Position numbers and translations under genes: made by a program
NCBI GenBank assembly: GCA_012519205.1
Contig: JAAYQR010000003.1
Location: forward strand, 1 to 54,205
DNA from: Candidatus Epulonipiscium sp.
GTDB lineage: Bacteria > Bacillota > Clostridia > Lachnospirales > Defluviitaleaceae
Length of the DNA stretch: 54,205 bases
Reading direction: 5' to 3'
The notes under the pieces: generated by a model
Database searches by the model: none
What the model was told of the DNA's origin: nothing
The model's input: only the letters and a program-made list of their open reading frames with translations
Shown here: one piece after another, positions 21,226 to 29,576 of the stretch
Layout: each line of letters opens with the position of its first letter
Numbering within the stretch: position 1 is the first letter of the stretch

Positions 21226-22404
21226 ATGCCACATATTAATATGGATCAACTAGATAAGATTTTAAATAGGACGATAGATAGCATAGAACAAAGTAAAAAT
21301 GAAATATATGATATAGCAGAACATGCCCAAAAAGAATTTCAGCAAATGAAAAAAAAATTATCAGGACTAAAAGAAGAAATAGCAAACTCCATTAAAATTA
21401 TAGAAGAATATGAAAAAGATTTAAATAAAAACAAAGTAGAACTTATGCAGATTAATAAGAATTTTAATGAGTATTCTCAGGAACAAATGAAAGAGGCCTA
21501 TGATAAAACAGATAAGATTAGGATTAACCTAGCAGTAGAAAGAGAAAGAGAGCAGATGTTAATTCAAAAAAGAAATGAATTAGAAATAAGGGTAAAATCT
21601 GCAGAAAAAACCGTTAATAAGGCTGAGAATCTCATTAGTCATGTGGCAGTTGCCATGAATTATTTAACAGGGGATCTTAAAAATATATCAAGTCATATTG
21701 AGGATTTACAAGAAAAGAAGAACTTGGGAATAAAAATATTAACAGCTCAAGAAAAAGAACGACAAAGGGTAGCAAGGGAGATTCATGATGGTCCCGCCCA
21801 GTCTATGTCAAATGTAGTTTTAAAGTCAGAACTTTGTATTAAGCTTCTAGATAGAGACACTACAAAAGCAAGACAAGAACTAATCAATTTAAAAGATATG
21901 GTTAGGGTTAGTATACAAGATGTAAGAAGAATTATATATAATTTAAGGCCTATGTCCTTAGATGACTTAGGGATTATTCCTACATTAGAGCGTTATGTAT
22001 CAAAAGTTATGGAAGAAAGTCATTTAGTTATTAGATTTGTTACTGCAGGGACCCCCTTTAACTTGGCTCCTATTGTATCTCTTACCTTGTTTAGATTAAC
22101 CCAGGAGGCGCTAAACAATATACTAAAACATGCCAATGCAACAGAGACCATTGTTAAAATATCTTTTTTGCAGGAGTATATAGAGCTATTTATTAGTGAT
22201 AATGGGGAAGGTTTTGATATTGCAGAAATCCAAAAAAAAACAAAGGATAATGGAAGCGGTTTCGGACTTTCTAGTATGCATGAAAGGGCGAAATTACTAG
22301 GCGGGGAGTTTAGTATCCGTTCTGAAATTAACCAAGGAACCCGCTGCTACATTAGAATACCCCTTAAGGCAAATAAGATGTATTATAATATAACTACACC
22401 CTAA
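21226..22404 (+). CDS. degS: DegS-like sensor histidine kinase
   Basis: 392-residue soluble two-component kinase without membrane helices, as in DegS. Residues ~10-175 form a coiled-coil sensor region. The HisKA_3 site is REIHDGPAQ with His187. The HATPase domain has N in EALNNILKHA and GSGFGLSSMHERA. The frame extends to 21199, but aaaaggag (21210-21217) sets the ATG at 21226. The response regulator follows 24 bp later. Bacillus DegS responds to environmental state and controls degradative enzymes and motility. The signal here is unknown. Confidence 0.88.
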   Translation: MPHINMDQLDKILNRTIDSIEQSKNEIYDIAEHAQKEFQQMKKKLSGLKEEIANSIKIIEEYEKDLNKNKVELMQINKNFNEYSQEQMKEAYDKTDKIRINLAVEREREQMLIQKRNELEIRVKSAEKTVNKAENLISHVAVAMNYLTGDLKNISSHIEDLQEKKNLGIKILTAQEKERQRVAREIHDGPAQSMSNVVLKSELCIKLLDRDTTKARQELINLKDMVRVSIQDVRRIIYNLRPMSLDDLGIIPTLERYVSKVMEESHLVIRFVTAGTPFNLAPIVSLTLFRLTQEALNNILKHANATETIVKISFLQEYIELFISDNGEGFDIAEIQKKTKDNGSGFGLSSMHERAKLLGGEFSIRSEINQGTRCYIRIPLKANKMYYNITTP

Positions 22405-22427
22405 TAGATGGAAAAGAGGTAGGTAAT

Positions 22428-23096
22428 GTGGAGAAAAATATTAAAGTCATTATTGCTGATGATCATTCTATGGTAAGAGAAGGCCTAAAACAGCTCATTG
22501 AGCTAGAAGAGGATATTGAAGTTATAGATCAAGCTGGTAATGGGGCAGAAGTTATTGAGAGAGTCTTAGAAAAAACCCCTGATGTAGTATTAATGGATAT
22601 TAATATGCCTATTTTAAACGGTATAGAGGCAACAAAAAAGTTAAGAGACAAAAAAATAGAATCCAAGATTATTATGCTTACCATACATAATGAAATAGAA
22701 TATCTTTTTGAAACCGTGGAAATGGGGATAGATGGATATGTTTTAAAAGATTCGGAATCTGAAGTTTTAATTTCTGCAATTAGGGCAGTCTATAAGGGAG
22801 AATCCTATATTCAGCCCAATATGGCGGCTAAATTAGTAAAGAAAATGAGTAAGATTCAAAATGATTTAGGTGAAAAAATAGAAAACAAGGAACAATTAAC
22901 GAGAAGAGAGATTGAAGTGCTGCAACTTGTTACAGAAGGAATGCTTAATAAGGAAATTGCGCAAAAACTATGTATTAGTGAAAAGACTGTTAAAAATCAT
23001 ATATCAAATATATTCAAGAAGATTAATGTGTGTGACAGGACTCAGGCGGCAGTATATGCCATAAGAGAACATATTGTAAATATATATCAAATATAA
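22428..23096 (+). CDS. degU: DegU-like response regulator
   Basis: 222 residues: receiver domain with phospho-acceptor Asp57 in VVLMDINMP and acidic pocket DD (11-12), then a LuxR/NarL helix-turn-helix (LTRREIEVLQLVTEGMLNKEIA and EKTVKNHISNIFKK). GTG start. Paired with the DegS-like kinase. DegU in Bacillus controls motility and exoenzymes. This genome carries a flagellin locus 24 kb away, but no link is shown by the sequence. Confidence 0.88.
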   Translation: MEKNIKVIIADDHSMVREGLKQLIELEEDIEVIDQAGNGAEVIERVLEKTPDVVLMDINMPILNGIEATKKLRDKKIESKIIMLTIHNEIEYLFETVEMGIDGYVLKDSESEVLISAIRAVYKGESYIQPNMAAKLVKKMSKIQNDLGEKIENKEQLTRREIEVLQLVTEGMLNKEIAQKLCISEKTVKNHISNIFKKINVCDRTQAAVYAIREHIVNIYQI

Positions 23097-23105
23097 TGAT
23101 ATACC

Positions 23106-23178
23106 TTGATTTTTTTTTGGGATAAAGATACAATCATATAAGAAGCTTGGTACTCTCGTCTTTTGGCGGGAGTTTTTG
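23106..23178 (+). promoter_or_regulatory. argS promoter and leader hairpin
   Basis: -35 TTGATT (23106-23111), 17 bp, -10 TACAAT (23129-23134). About a dozen bases past the predicted start lies a terminator-like hairpin, ACTCTCGTC (23152-23160) / GGCGGGAGT (23165-23173), then TTTTT. It could end the degU transcript or act as an attenuator in a very short argS leader. No T-box features are seen. Confidence 0.55.
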
Positions 23179-23206
23179 ATATTATTTTTATGAAAGGAAG
23201 AATATA

Positions 23207-24904
23207 ATGGACTACAAATTACAGATTGCGGAGCTTTTGTATAATAAGTTTAGTGATTTTTCTAGAGAAGAAATAACTTCCATGGTAGAGGTTCCACCTA
23301 ATAAAGAAATGGGGGACTATGCATTTCCGTGTTTTAGATTGTCTAAAGTACTTAGGAAATCTCCAATTCAAATTGCCGAGGAAACAATAAAAGATATTAT
23401 AGTACCGGATTACATAAAAGAAATTAAAAGTGTTTCGGGATATATTAACTTCTTTATTAATAAGACTAATATGGCTTTTAAGGTACTATCTGAGGTCCTA
23501 AAAAGAAAAGACGAATATGGCATATCTAATATAGGACAGGGGAAAAATATAGTAATAGATTATTCGGCCCCTAATATTGCTAAGCCTTTTCATGTGGGGC
23601 ATTTAAGGTCTACAGTTATAGGGGGAAGCATCTACCGTATTCATAAGGCCCTAGGATATAACCCTATTGGCATAAATCACTTAGGAGACTGGGGAACGCA
23701 GTTTGGAAAACTAATAGTAGCCTACAAAAAATGGGGAAGCAAAGAGGCGGTAGAAAAGGGCGGAATTAAAGAACTCATGCGTATTTATGTATTATTCCAC
23801 GAAAAGGCTGAAAAAGATGCATCCCTAGATGAAGAAGCAAGAAAGTGGTTTACCAAAATGGAAAATGGAGACGATGAAGCCTTATCTCTTTGGAATTGGT
23901 TCAAAGATATTAGTCTAATAGAATTTAATAAGGTATATAAATTATTAGGAGTAGAATTTGATTCTTATGCGGGGGAAAGTTTCTATAATGATAAAATGGC
24001 TCCTATAATAGAAGAATTAGATAAAAAGGGGATTCTAAAGGAAAGTGAGGGGGCTAAAATTGTAGATTTGGAAGATGAAAATATGCCTCCTTGCTTAATT
24101 ACTAAAAGGGATGGAAGTACACTTTATGCAACTAGAGATATTACTGCAGCAATCTATAGGAAAAATACCTATGATTTCGAAAAATGTATATATGTAACCG
24201 CCTTAGCACAGAATCTTCACTTTGCCCAATGGTTTTCTGTAATTGAAAAGATGGGATATGACTGGCATGAAAAATTGATTCATGTCCCTTTTGGAATGGT
24301 TAGTATGGAAACAGGAAAACTATCTACAAGAAAAGGCAATGTTGTTTTGCTAGAGGAAATATTAAGTGAAGCCATAGAAAAAACCCGTCAAATTATAAAT
24401 GAAAAAAACCCCAATCTAGAAGATAAAGAGGAAATAGCTAAGCAGGTAGGAATAGGGGCCGTAGTATTTAATGATTTAAGTAACAATCGAATTAAAGATG
24501 TAGTTTTTTCATGGGATAAGGTATTAAACTTTGATGGCGAAACAGGGCCTTATGTACAATACACCCATGCAAGAGCTTCGAGTGTTTTGAGAAGAGCAAA
24601 TACAGAGATAGATGATAATATCGATTATAATGTACTGACGGATTCTTCTTCTGTTGATGTGATAAGACTTATAGGAGAATATGGCGAAAAGATAAGAGAG
24701 GCTGCCGATAGGTTAGAACCTTCTCTTATGGCCCGTTATATAGTGGATCTCTCACAAGCATTTAATAAATTTTATCATGATAATCCTATATTGGTTAAGG
24801 AAGAAGAAGTAAAAAAAGCAAGATTGGCCCTTGTATTTGGAGTGAAAGTAGTGCTTAAGTCAGGACTTTCGCTTTTAGGAATTAAGGCTCCGGAAAAGAT
24901 GTAG
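23207..24904 (+). CDS. argS: Arginyl-tRNA synthetase
   Basis: Class I synthetase of 565 residues that charges tRNA-Arg, two of which (UCG, CCU) lie in this window. N-terminal ArgRS Add-1 domain, HIGH motif as HVGH (129-132) in PFHVGHLRSTVIG, catalytic GDWGTQFG, and STRKGN in place of KMSKS, as in many ArgRS. DALR-type anticodon domain at the C-terminus. ATG behind gaaaggaag. The lipid kinase gene follows 10 bp later. Confidence 0.97.
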   Translation: MDYKLQIAELLYNKFSDFSREEITSMVEVPPNKEMGDYAFPCFRLSKVLRKSPIQIAEETIKDIIVPDYIKEIKSVSGYINFFINKTNMAFKVLSEVLKRKDEYGISNIGQGKNIVIDYSAPNIAKPFHVGHLRSTVIGGSIYRIHKALGYNPIGINHLGDWGTQFGKLIVAYKKWGSKEAVEKGGIKELMRIYVLFHEKAEKDASLDEEARKWFTKMENGDDEALSLWNWFKDISLIEFNKVYKLLGVEFDSYAGESFYNDKMAPIIEELDKKGILKESEGAKIVDLEDENMPPCLITKRDGSTLYATRDITAAIYRKNTYDFEKCIYVTALAQNLHFAQWFSVIEKMGYDWHEKLIHVPFGMVSMETGKLSTRKGNVVLLEEILSEAIEKTRQIINEKNPNLEDKEEIAKQVGIGAVVFNDLSNNRIKDVVFSWDKVLNFDGETGPYVQYTHARASSVLRRANTEIDDNIDYNVLTDSSSVDVIRLIGEYGEKIREAADRLEPSLMARYIVDLSQAFNKFYHDNPILVKEEEVKKARLALVFGVKVVLKSGLSLLGIKAPEKM

Positions 24905-24914
24905 GAGGGGTTTC

Positions 24915-25811
24915 TTGAAAAAAATAAAATTATTTTATAATCCGGTATCGGGAGATAAAAGTTTTTTACTTCAATTAGATATATTTATTCAAAAGTTTCA
25001 AGGTGCAGGTTATGATGTCAGTATTTTTAGAAGCAGTAAAAAAGGGGAGATTGGTGAAGCTCTTAGAAGGCTACCAAATGAAAAATACTCTATATTAGCC
25101 GTCGCAGGGGGAGATGGGACAGTTAATGAGATGGTAGATGCCATGATTAGAAACAAAATAAATATACCTTTGGGAATTTTCCCAGTTGGCACTGCTAATG
25201 ATTTTGGAAACCATCTTAATTTACCAAGGGACGTGGCCTCATGCTGTGAGGTTATTTTAAGAAATAACCTTAGGAAAGTTGATATTGGAAATGTTAACGG
25301 AAAATACTTTATCAATGTATGCAGTGGGGGGCTATTCACAAACGTATCCCAAAGTATAGACATTAACTTTAAAAATACTTTAGGGAAGTTGGCTTATTAT
25401 ATAAAAGGAATAGAGCAGCTCCCTAATTTTAAACCTATTCATCTTAAAATAGAAACCCCTTCTAGTAGCTTTGAAGACATGTTTTATTTATTTTTAGTAT
25501 TGAACGGAAATAGTGCCGGAGGTTTTGATAGGTTAGCTAAAAATGCCTCTGTGGAAGATGGGATATTTGATTTTATAGGAATTAAAGCAGGCTCTCTCCA
25601 TGAAATTGCTATATTGTTTTTGAAGATTTTAAAGGGAGAACATCTAGATGATGCTAATGTATTATTCTTAAGAGAAAGTAAGTTTAGGATTTCTTGTTTA
25701 GAAAAAGATGAGCAGTTTTTTGAATCAGATGTAGATGGGGAAGGGGGTCCAGCCTTACCCCTTGACATTGAAGTGTGCCATAAAAAACTTCAGGTTTTTG
25801 CAAACATATAA
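24915..25811 (+). CDS. Diacylglycerol kinase family lipid kinase (YegS/DgkB type)
   Basis: 298 residues. The DAGK catalytic signature GGDGTVNEMV (~residue 65) and PVGTANDFGNHL are present, with the N-terminal NPVSG motif. It likely phosphorylates diacylglycerol or a related lipid at the membrane, as DgkB does in lipoteichoic-acid turnover. TTG start behind ggaggggtt, 10 bp after argS. A long hairpin terminator follows before parS. Confidence 0.88.
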   Translation: MKKIKLFYNPVSGDKSFLLQLDIFIQKFQGAGYDVSIFRSSKKGEIGEALRRLPNEKYSILAVAGGDGTVNEMVDAMIRNKINIPLGIFPVGTANDFGNHLNLPRDVASCCEVILRNNLRKVDIGNVNGKYFINVCSGGLFTNVSQSIDINFKNTLGKLAYYIKGIEQLPNFKPIHLKIETPSSSFEDMFYLFLVLNGNSAGGFDRLAKNASVEDGIFDFIGIKAGSLHEIAILFLKILKGEHLDDANVLFLRESKFRISCLEKDEQFFESDVDGEGGPALPLDIEVCHKKLQVFANI

Positions 25812-25820
25812 AGAGATTAC

Positions 25821-25861
25821 AACAAAACCTAGATATCTTTTTTAGATATCTAGGTTTTGTT
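25821..25861 (+). terminator. Terminator abutting parS
   Basis: A perfect 18-bp stem (25821-25838 paired with 25844-25861), loop TTTTT, whose 3' arm ends in GGTTTTGTT. The last four bases (25858-25861) belong to the parS palindrome, so terminator and centromere overlap. Confidence 0.9.
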
Positions 25862-25873
25862 TCACGTGAAACA
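25858..25873. promoter_or_regulatory. parS: parS centromere site
   Basis: TGTTTCACGTGAAACA, a perfect 16-bp palindrome identical to the Bacillus parS consensus core. It lies ~110 bp before parA and about 15 kb from oriC. ParB loads here, spreads and recruits SMC. I saw only this one copy in the window. Confidence 0.97.
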
Positions 25874-25947
25874 TTTAGATAAATATAGAGGTTTTATTTA
25901 AAGAATATATAGTCTTTGAATACTTTTGTTCAATATAATAAAATTCA

Positions 25948-25956
25948 TGGTATAAT
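25948..25956 (+). promoter_or_regulatory. parA promoter (extended -10)
   Basis: TGgTATAAT (25948-25956), ~30 bp before the TTG start of parA. No consensus -35 at the right spacing. Confidence 0.55.
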
Positions 25957-25985
25957 AAAATAAAACCCATAAGAGGTGAAATAAA

Positions 25986-26753
25986 TTGGGAAAAATAATT
26001 GCTGTATTTAATCAAAAGGGTGGGGTAGGTAAAACAACCACAACGGTTAATGTTTCCGCAGGACTAGCAGAACTAGGATGTAGGGTACTTACTGTTGATA
26101 CGGATCCCCAGGGGAATACCACCAGCGGCTTGGGAATTAGCAAAAATGAACTAGAAAAGACCATTTACAATGTACTTTTAGGACAAGTTGATATAAATAG
26201 GGTTACGCTAGACACACCTATGAAAAACCTAGAACTCATCCCTGCCAATATGGATTTGGCTGGAGCAGAGATAGAACTTTTAGATATTCCTAAAAGAGAA
26301 TACCTTCTAAAAAATATTATAAAGGATATGAAAGAAGAATATGATTATATATTTATTGACTGCCCCCCGGCAGTAAATATATTAACATTAAATGCTTTAA
26401 CTGCAGCAGATTCCGTATTAGTGCCTATTCAATGTGAATACTATGCCTTAGAGGGATTAACACATTTAATTAGCACCATTAGATTGGTTCAGCAAAAATT
26501 AAATTCGAATCTTTATATAGAAGGGATAGTCTTTACAATGTATGATGCTAGGACAAACCTATCCTTACAGGTAGTTGAGGAAGTTAAAAAACATTTTTCA
26601 AGACAAATATATACTACCTTGATTCCGCGGAATGTAAGGCTCGGAGAGGCCCCCAGCCATGGACTTCCAATTATGATGTATGATGAAAAATCAAAAGGAG
26701 CTGAAAGCTATAGATTATTAGTAGAAGAAATATTAGAAAGGAAGGAAGCATAG
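25986..26753 (+). CDS. parA: Chromosome partitioning ATPase ParA/Soj
   Basis: 255-residue deviant Walker ATPase. P-loop KGGVGKTT (11-18), catalytic D40 in VDTDPQGN, and IDCPPAV. It segregates the origin with ParB and regulates DnaA in Bacillus (Soj). TTG start behind aagaggtg. The stop codon overlaps the parB GTG by one base. Confidence 0.96.
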   Translation: MGKIIAVFNQKGGVGKTTTTVNVSAGLAELGCRVLTVDTDPQGNTTSGLGISKNELEKTIYNVLLGQVDINRVTLDTPMKNLELIPANMDLAGAEIELLDIPKREYLLKNIIKDMKEEYDYIFIDCPPAVNILTLNALTAADSVLVPIQCEYYALEGLTHLISTIRLVQQKLNSNLYIEGIVFTMYDARTNLSLQVVEEVKKHFSRQIYTTLIPRNVRLGEAPSHGLPIMMYDEKSKGAESYRLLVEEILERKEA

Positions 26754-27622
26754 TGGCAAAAAGAGGATTAGGAAAAGGGCTTTCTGCCCTAATTTCTGAT
26801 TTACCAGAAGAAGACAATAAAGGACAAGTTAAAAAAGTATCTATCAATGAGGTAGAACCAAATAAAAAGCAGCCGAGAAAGATATTTGACGAAAAAAAGA
26901 TGGAAGAGCTGGCAACTTCCATAAAGGAACATGGGATTATCCAACCTCTTATAGTAATAAAAAAAGATAGTTTTTATGAAATAATAGCAGGAGAAAGACG
27001 ATGGAGAGCCGCAAGAATGGCAGGATTAAAGGAAGTCCCCGTACTCATCCAAGAATACACAACTAGGGAAGCCATGGAAATTTCTTTAATAGAAAATCTC
27101 CAAAGGGAAGATTTAAACCCTATAGAAGAGGCAAAGGCTTTTGAAACACTGATTAATGCTTTTTCCCTTAAGCAGGAGGAACTGGCAAAGAGGGTAGGGA
27201 AAAGCCGTTCTACAATTGCCAACACCCTAAGGCTCCTCCAATTAGATGAGAGCATCCAAAGTCTTTTGATACAGCAACTTATAAGTGAAGGCCATGCTAG
27301 GGCTATTTTAGGACTTGCTGACAAGGATTCTCAGTTAACCGTGGCAGATAAAGTACTTAAGGATGGATTAAGTGTTAGAGCAACCGAAAAGTTAGTAAAA
27401 ACTATATTGGAAAAGCCTAAAAAGAAAGAAACCTACAAAGAAATGAGCCCAATTTTTAGAGAAATAGAAGATAGGATTAAAAACATATTAGGAACAAAGG
27501 TTCAAATATCTAGAGGAAAAAACAAAGGAAAGATAGAGATAGAATATTATTCCGATAACGATTTAGATAGAATCTTATATTTAATACAGTCTATAGATAA
27601 CAAAAATTTAGAGGTGAAGTAA
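26753..27622 (+). CDS. parB: Chromosome partitioning protein ParB/Spo0J
   Basis: 289-residue CTP-dependent clamp that loads at parS. N-terminal KRGLGKGLSALI (3-14) is the ParA-stimulating peptide and is absent from Noc. CTP motifs are GERRWRA (80-86) and ENLQRED, and the helix-turn-helix is EELAKRVGKSRSTIAN. C-terminal dimer domain. GTG start overlapping parA. With Noc, this gives two ParB-family proteins near the origin. Confidence 0.96.
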   Translation: MAKRGLGKGLSALISDLPEEDNKGQVKKVSINEVEPNKKQPRKIFDEKKMEELATSIKEHGIIQPLIVIKKDSFYEIIAGERRWRAARMAGLKEVPVLIQEYTTREAMEISLIENLQREDLNPIEEAKAFETLINAFSLKQEELAKRVGKSRSTIANTLRLLQLDESIQSLLIQQLISEGHARAILGLADKDSQLTVADKVLKDGLSVRATEKLVKTILEKPKKKETYKEMSPIFREIEDRIKNILGTKVQISRGKNKGKIEIEYYSDNDLDRILYLIQSIDNKNLEVK

Positions 27623-28135
27623 ATGAACGTCTTGGAATGGATTACAACCTATGGGAATTGGATTACAATAGGACTTGGAATTTTTTCTATTATTTTATTC
27701 ATTAGTATAATAATATTATCCATAAAACTAAATAAGTTGCAAGACAAGTATGAATATTTTATGGGAGGCGGAAGTGCTAAACCCCTAGAAGCCCTCCTTA
27801 TGGATTATATAAGCAAGGTAAGTAGTGTAGAAGAAGAAAATGAAAGGATTATAGAGGCCTATAAGGTTATGAGAAGAGACATAGACAACTGCATTCAAAA
27901 AGTAGGTATCGTAAGGTATAATGCTTTCGGGGATGCGGGGGGAGAGTTATGTTATGCCATAGCCCTCTTAGATGAACATGATGATGGTATCGTCATTAAT
28001 GGAATTCATTCAAGGGAAAATTCTTACACCTATGCAAAACCTATAGAAAAGGGAAGATGCAATTATGCATTATCTGCAGAAGAGGAACAGGCAATACAAA
28101 AGGCCCAATTAAGAAATAAGATGCTTAGCATCTAA
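27623..28135 (+). CDS. DUF4446 family membrane protein
   Basis: 170 residues: one N-terminal membrane helix (~13-34), a short coiled part, and a conserved domain with GIVRYNAFGDAGGELCYAIALLD and SRENSYTYAKPI typical of DUF4446. The ATG follows the parB stop directly with gaggtg inside the parB end, so translation is coupled. Function is unknown, and the par-operon location suggests an envelope or chromosome link. Confidence 0.85.
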   Translation: MNVLEWITTYGNWITIGLGIFSIILFISIIILSIKLNKLQDKYEYFMGGGSAKPLEALLMDYISKVSSVEEENERIIEAYKVMRRDIDNCIQKVGIVRYNAFGDAGGELCYAIALLDEHDDGIVINGIHSRENSYTYAKPIEKGRCNYALSAEEEQAIQKAQLRNKMLSI

Positions 28136-28151
28136 GCATAAAGTGCATAAC

Positions 28152-28188
28152 AAATACCTCCATGGAAACAATATATATGGAGGTGTTT
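28152..28188 (+). terminator. Hairpin sequestering the UPF0180 gene Shine-Dalgarno
   Basis: AAATACCTCCAT (28152-28163) pairs with ATGGAGGTGTTT (28177-28188): 12 bp with one T-G pair and a 13-base loop, followed by T's and the ATG at 28191. The 3' arm contains the whole ggaggtg Shine-Dalgarno. It can act as an intrinsic terminator of the par operon and as a translational lock. Confidence 0.8.
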
Positions 28189-28190
28189 TT

Positions 28191-28481
28191 ATGATTGTGG
28201 GAATTCAAAGGGGACTAGAAGGATATAAAAAAAGATTAGAAGAAAGAGGCTATAGGATCTATTATGAAGATGAATATAATTATCCCGTAGATGCTTATAT
28301 TTATATGAACCATCCCAATATAATGGATACAGATTATGACCATGGGCCGACTTTAACTGCATCCATAGAAAAAAGATCCAATCACAAGCATAGTGGAATA
28401 TTACTTATAAATGCACTAAATAAGGACATTGACCAAATAGAAGAGATTTTAAATAATAGGGTATATTCTCCCCTATTTTAA
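28191..28481 (+). CDS. UPF0180/YkuS-like small protein
   Basis: 96 residues. The N-terminus IGIQRGLEGYKKRLEERGY-like pattern (here VGIQRGLEGYKKRLEERGY) and the DQIEEILNNR end resemble the UPF0180/YkuS family, function unknown. The frame extends to 28143, but ggaggtg at 28179-28185 marks the ATG at 28191. That site is inside a strong hairpin. Followed by a bidirectional terminator before thiT. Confidence 0.65.
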   Translation: MIVGIQRGLEGYKKRLEERGYRIYYEDEYNYPVDAYIYMNHPNIMDTDYDHGPTLTASIEKRSNHKHSGILLINALNKDIDQIEEILNNRVYSPLF

Positions 28482-28487
28482 AAAAAG

Positions 28488-28509
28488 AGCAGCTAAATGG
28501 CTGCTTTTT
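28488..28509 (+). terminator. Convergent terminator, UPF0180 gene / thiT
   Basis: AGCAGC (28488-28493) / GCTGCT (28500-28505) with flanking A- and T-runs, so it can work in both directions. The last codons of thiT (EQKAAI) are encoded by it. Confidence 0.8.
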
Positions 28510-29161
28510 GCTCTTTTATATTAATGTTATTTTTTATATAACTAAGGGCACCCCTAAAGGAGGGAATCATAAATAAGGCAACGGTAAGGGCCAGCTCTAC
28601 CCCTATATAGGAAAGATTATAAAGAAGTGAATAAACAATGGCACTATATCCTTCCCAAGCATAAGAACCAAAGAAAATCCATCCAGATAAGAAAGAACAG
28701 ATAAATCTCCCTGATACTCCTACGCAATATCCATATATAAGTGAATACTTGCCCTTTCTAAAAAATCCAGAAAGCCCCAAAGCCCCAAAGGCCAGAGGAT
28801 AATCTAATAAAAGTTGAATTGGATGAACTACAGATGCTCCAAAAGCCAATTGTAATAGCCCATGGGTAAGTCCTGCTAAAATGCCTTCTAAAGGACCAAA
28901 CCAATAACCTACTAGTACTATGAACATCATGGAAAATGGAGTAACTGAACCCCCCTGGGGAAGTGAAAACATAGTAATAGTGGATAGGACCGTCGCTAGG
29001 GCTACGGCTATTCCAGAGTATGATAAGGATTTAGTAGAAAAGTTCTTATCCTTATACAGTTTGCTTACAAAAATTGTGATAGCAATAGCGATAACAAGCA
29101 TAATAGCCCCTTTACCCATAGGGGAATCAAAAAAACCTTGTAAAATTTCTTCTGAAAACAT
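28493..29161 (-). CDS. thiT: Thiamine ECF transporter S component ThiT
   Basis: 222-residue hydrophobic S component (about six helices) of an energy-coupling-factor transporter. The family pattern SLPQGGSVTPFSMMFIVLVGYWFGP and the later HPIQLLLDYPLAFGALGLSG are clear. It captures thiamine and needs the shared EcfAA'T module, which is not here. The frame runs to 29200 inside the riboswitch, but AGGAGG (29168-29173) places the ATG at 29161. Controlled by the TPP riboswitch upstream. Lagging-strand gene. Confidence 0.93.
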   Translation of the reverse strand: MFSEEILQGFFDSPMGKGAIMLVIAIAITIFVSKLYKDKNFSTKSLSYSGIAVALATVLSTITMFSLPQGGSVTPFSMMFIVLVGYWFGPLEGILAGLTHGLLQLAFGASVVHPIQLLLDYPLAFGALGLSGFFRKGKYSLIYGYCVGVSGRFICSFLSGWIFFGSYAWEGYSAIVYSLLYNLSYIGVELALTVALFMIPSFRGALSYIKNNINIKEQKAAI

Positions 29162-29288
29162 AAAAATCCTCCTTAATCTTGTCCGCAGGAGGTTTACCAT
29201 ATTACGCTTTCCTTCGCCAGCATTATCTGGATCAGGTACAAAGGGTTAGTGCAATGCACAATCTCAGCCAAAGGCTCCCCTAGCGGAC
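29162..29288 (-). promoter_or_regulatory. TPP riboswitch with translational expression platform
   Basis: The minus strand holds the thi-box aptamer (29205-29285): GGGGAGCC..GGCTGAGA, ACCC, CCTGATCcagATAATGC and GAAGGAAAGCG in the family order. Downstream, CCTCCT (29187-29192) can pair with the thiT Shine-Dalgarno AGGAGG (29168-29173). The adjacent GCGGAC (29181-29186) can instead pair with GTCCGC (29283-29288), which overlaps the aptamer P1 strand. This suggests TPP-induced translation shut-off. Confidence 0.95.
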
Positions 29289-29324
29289 TTATATTTAGTT
29301 AATAAAGAATGCATTCTTGTAATC

Positions 29325-29353
29325 AATATATATCAAATAATATAAAATGTCAA
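29325..29353 (-). promoter_or_regulatory. thiT promoter
   Basis: Minus strand -35 TTGACA (29348-29353), 17 bp, -10 TATATT (29325-29330). Predicted start ~30 bases before the aptamer. Confidence 0.85.
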
Positions 29354-29380
29354 ATAGGTTTGACTGGGGAGTATAAATTA

Positions 29381-29433
29381 AAAAAGTTTAAAACTTCATG
29401 TGTAGGATTATACATAAAGTCTTAAACCTTTTT
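29381..29433. terminator. Long imperfect hairpin before the secreted-protein gene
   Basis: Bases 29381-29404 pair with 29409-29433 (about 22 bp, two mismatches, one bulge, loop GGAT). Arms begin with AAAAA and end with TTTTT, so it could terminate transcription both ways and insulate thiT from the accessory gene, or attenuate the latter. Confidence 0.65.
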
Positions 29434-29452
29434 ATGAACTAGGAAGGTTCAT
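29434..29452. promoter_or_regulatory. Operator-like dyad ATGAAC-N7-GTTCAT
   Basis: ATGAACTAGgaagGTTCAT arms (29434-29439 and 29447-29452) share ATGAACTAG with the operator array before the TetR gene at 31022. Spacing is 7 rather than 3-5 bp, so identity as the same operator is tentative. It is followed by a second nested dyad (GGTTC/GAACC, 29446-29471). Confidence 0.4.
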
Positions 29453-29576
29453 TTTGTTTGCAAGGAACCAAATTTCTCTAGTTGATAGTTGCAATATATA
29501 ACAATGTATGTAAGAATATAAACAATATTGATGAAAGTGAATTTATTAGGAAACCAATATGGAGAGGAGAATGTAA

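Noticed and set aside
29434-29480. Possible T-box-like leader before the secreted-protein gene
   Set aside because: A GGAACC stretch and a stem are present, but no specifier loop, no T-box consensus and no antiterminator/terminator pair was found.
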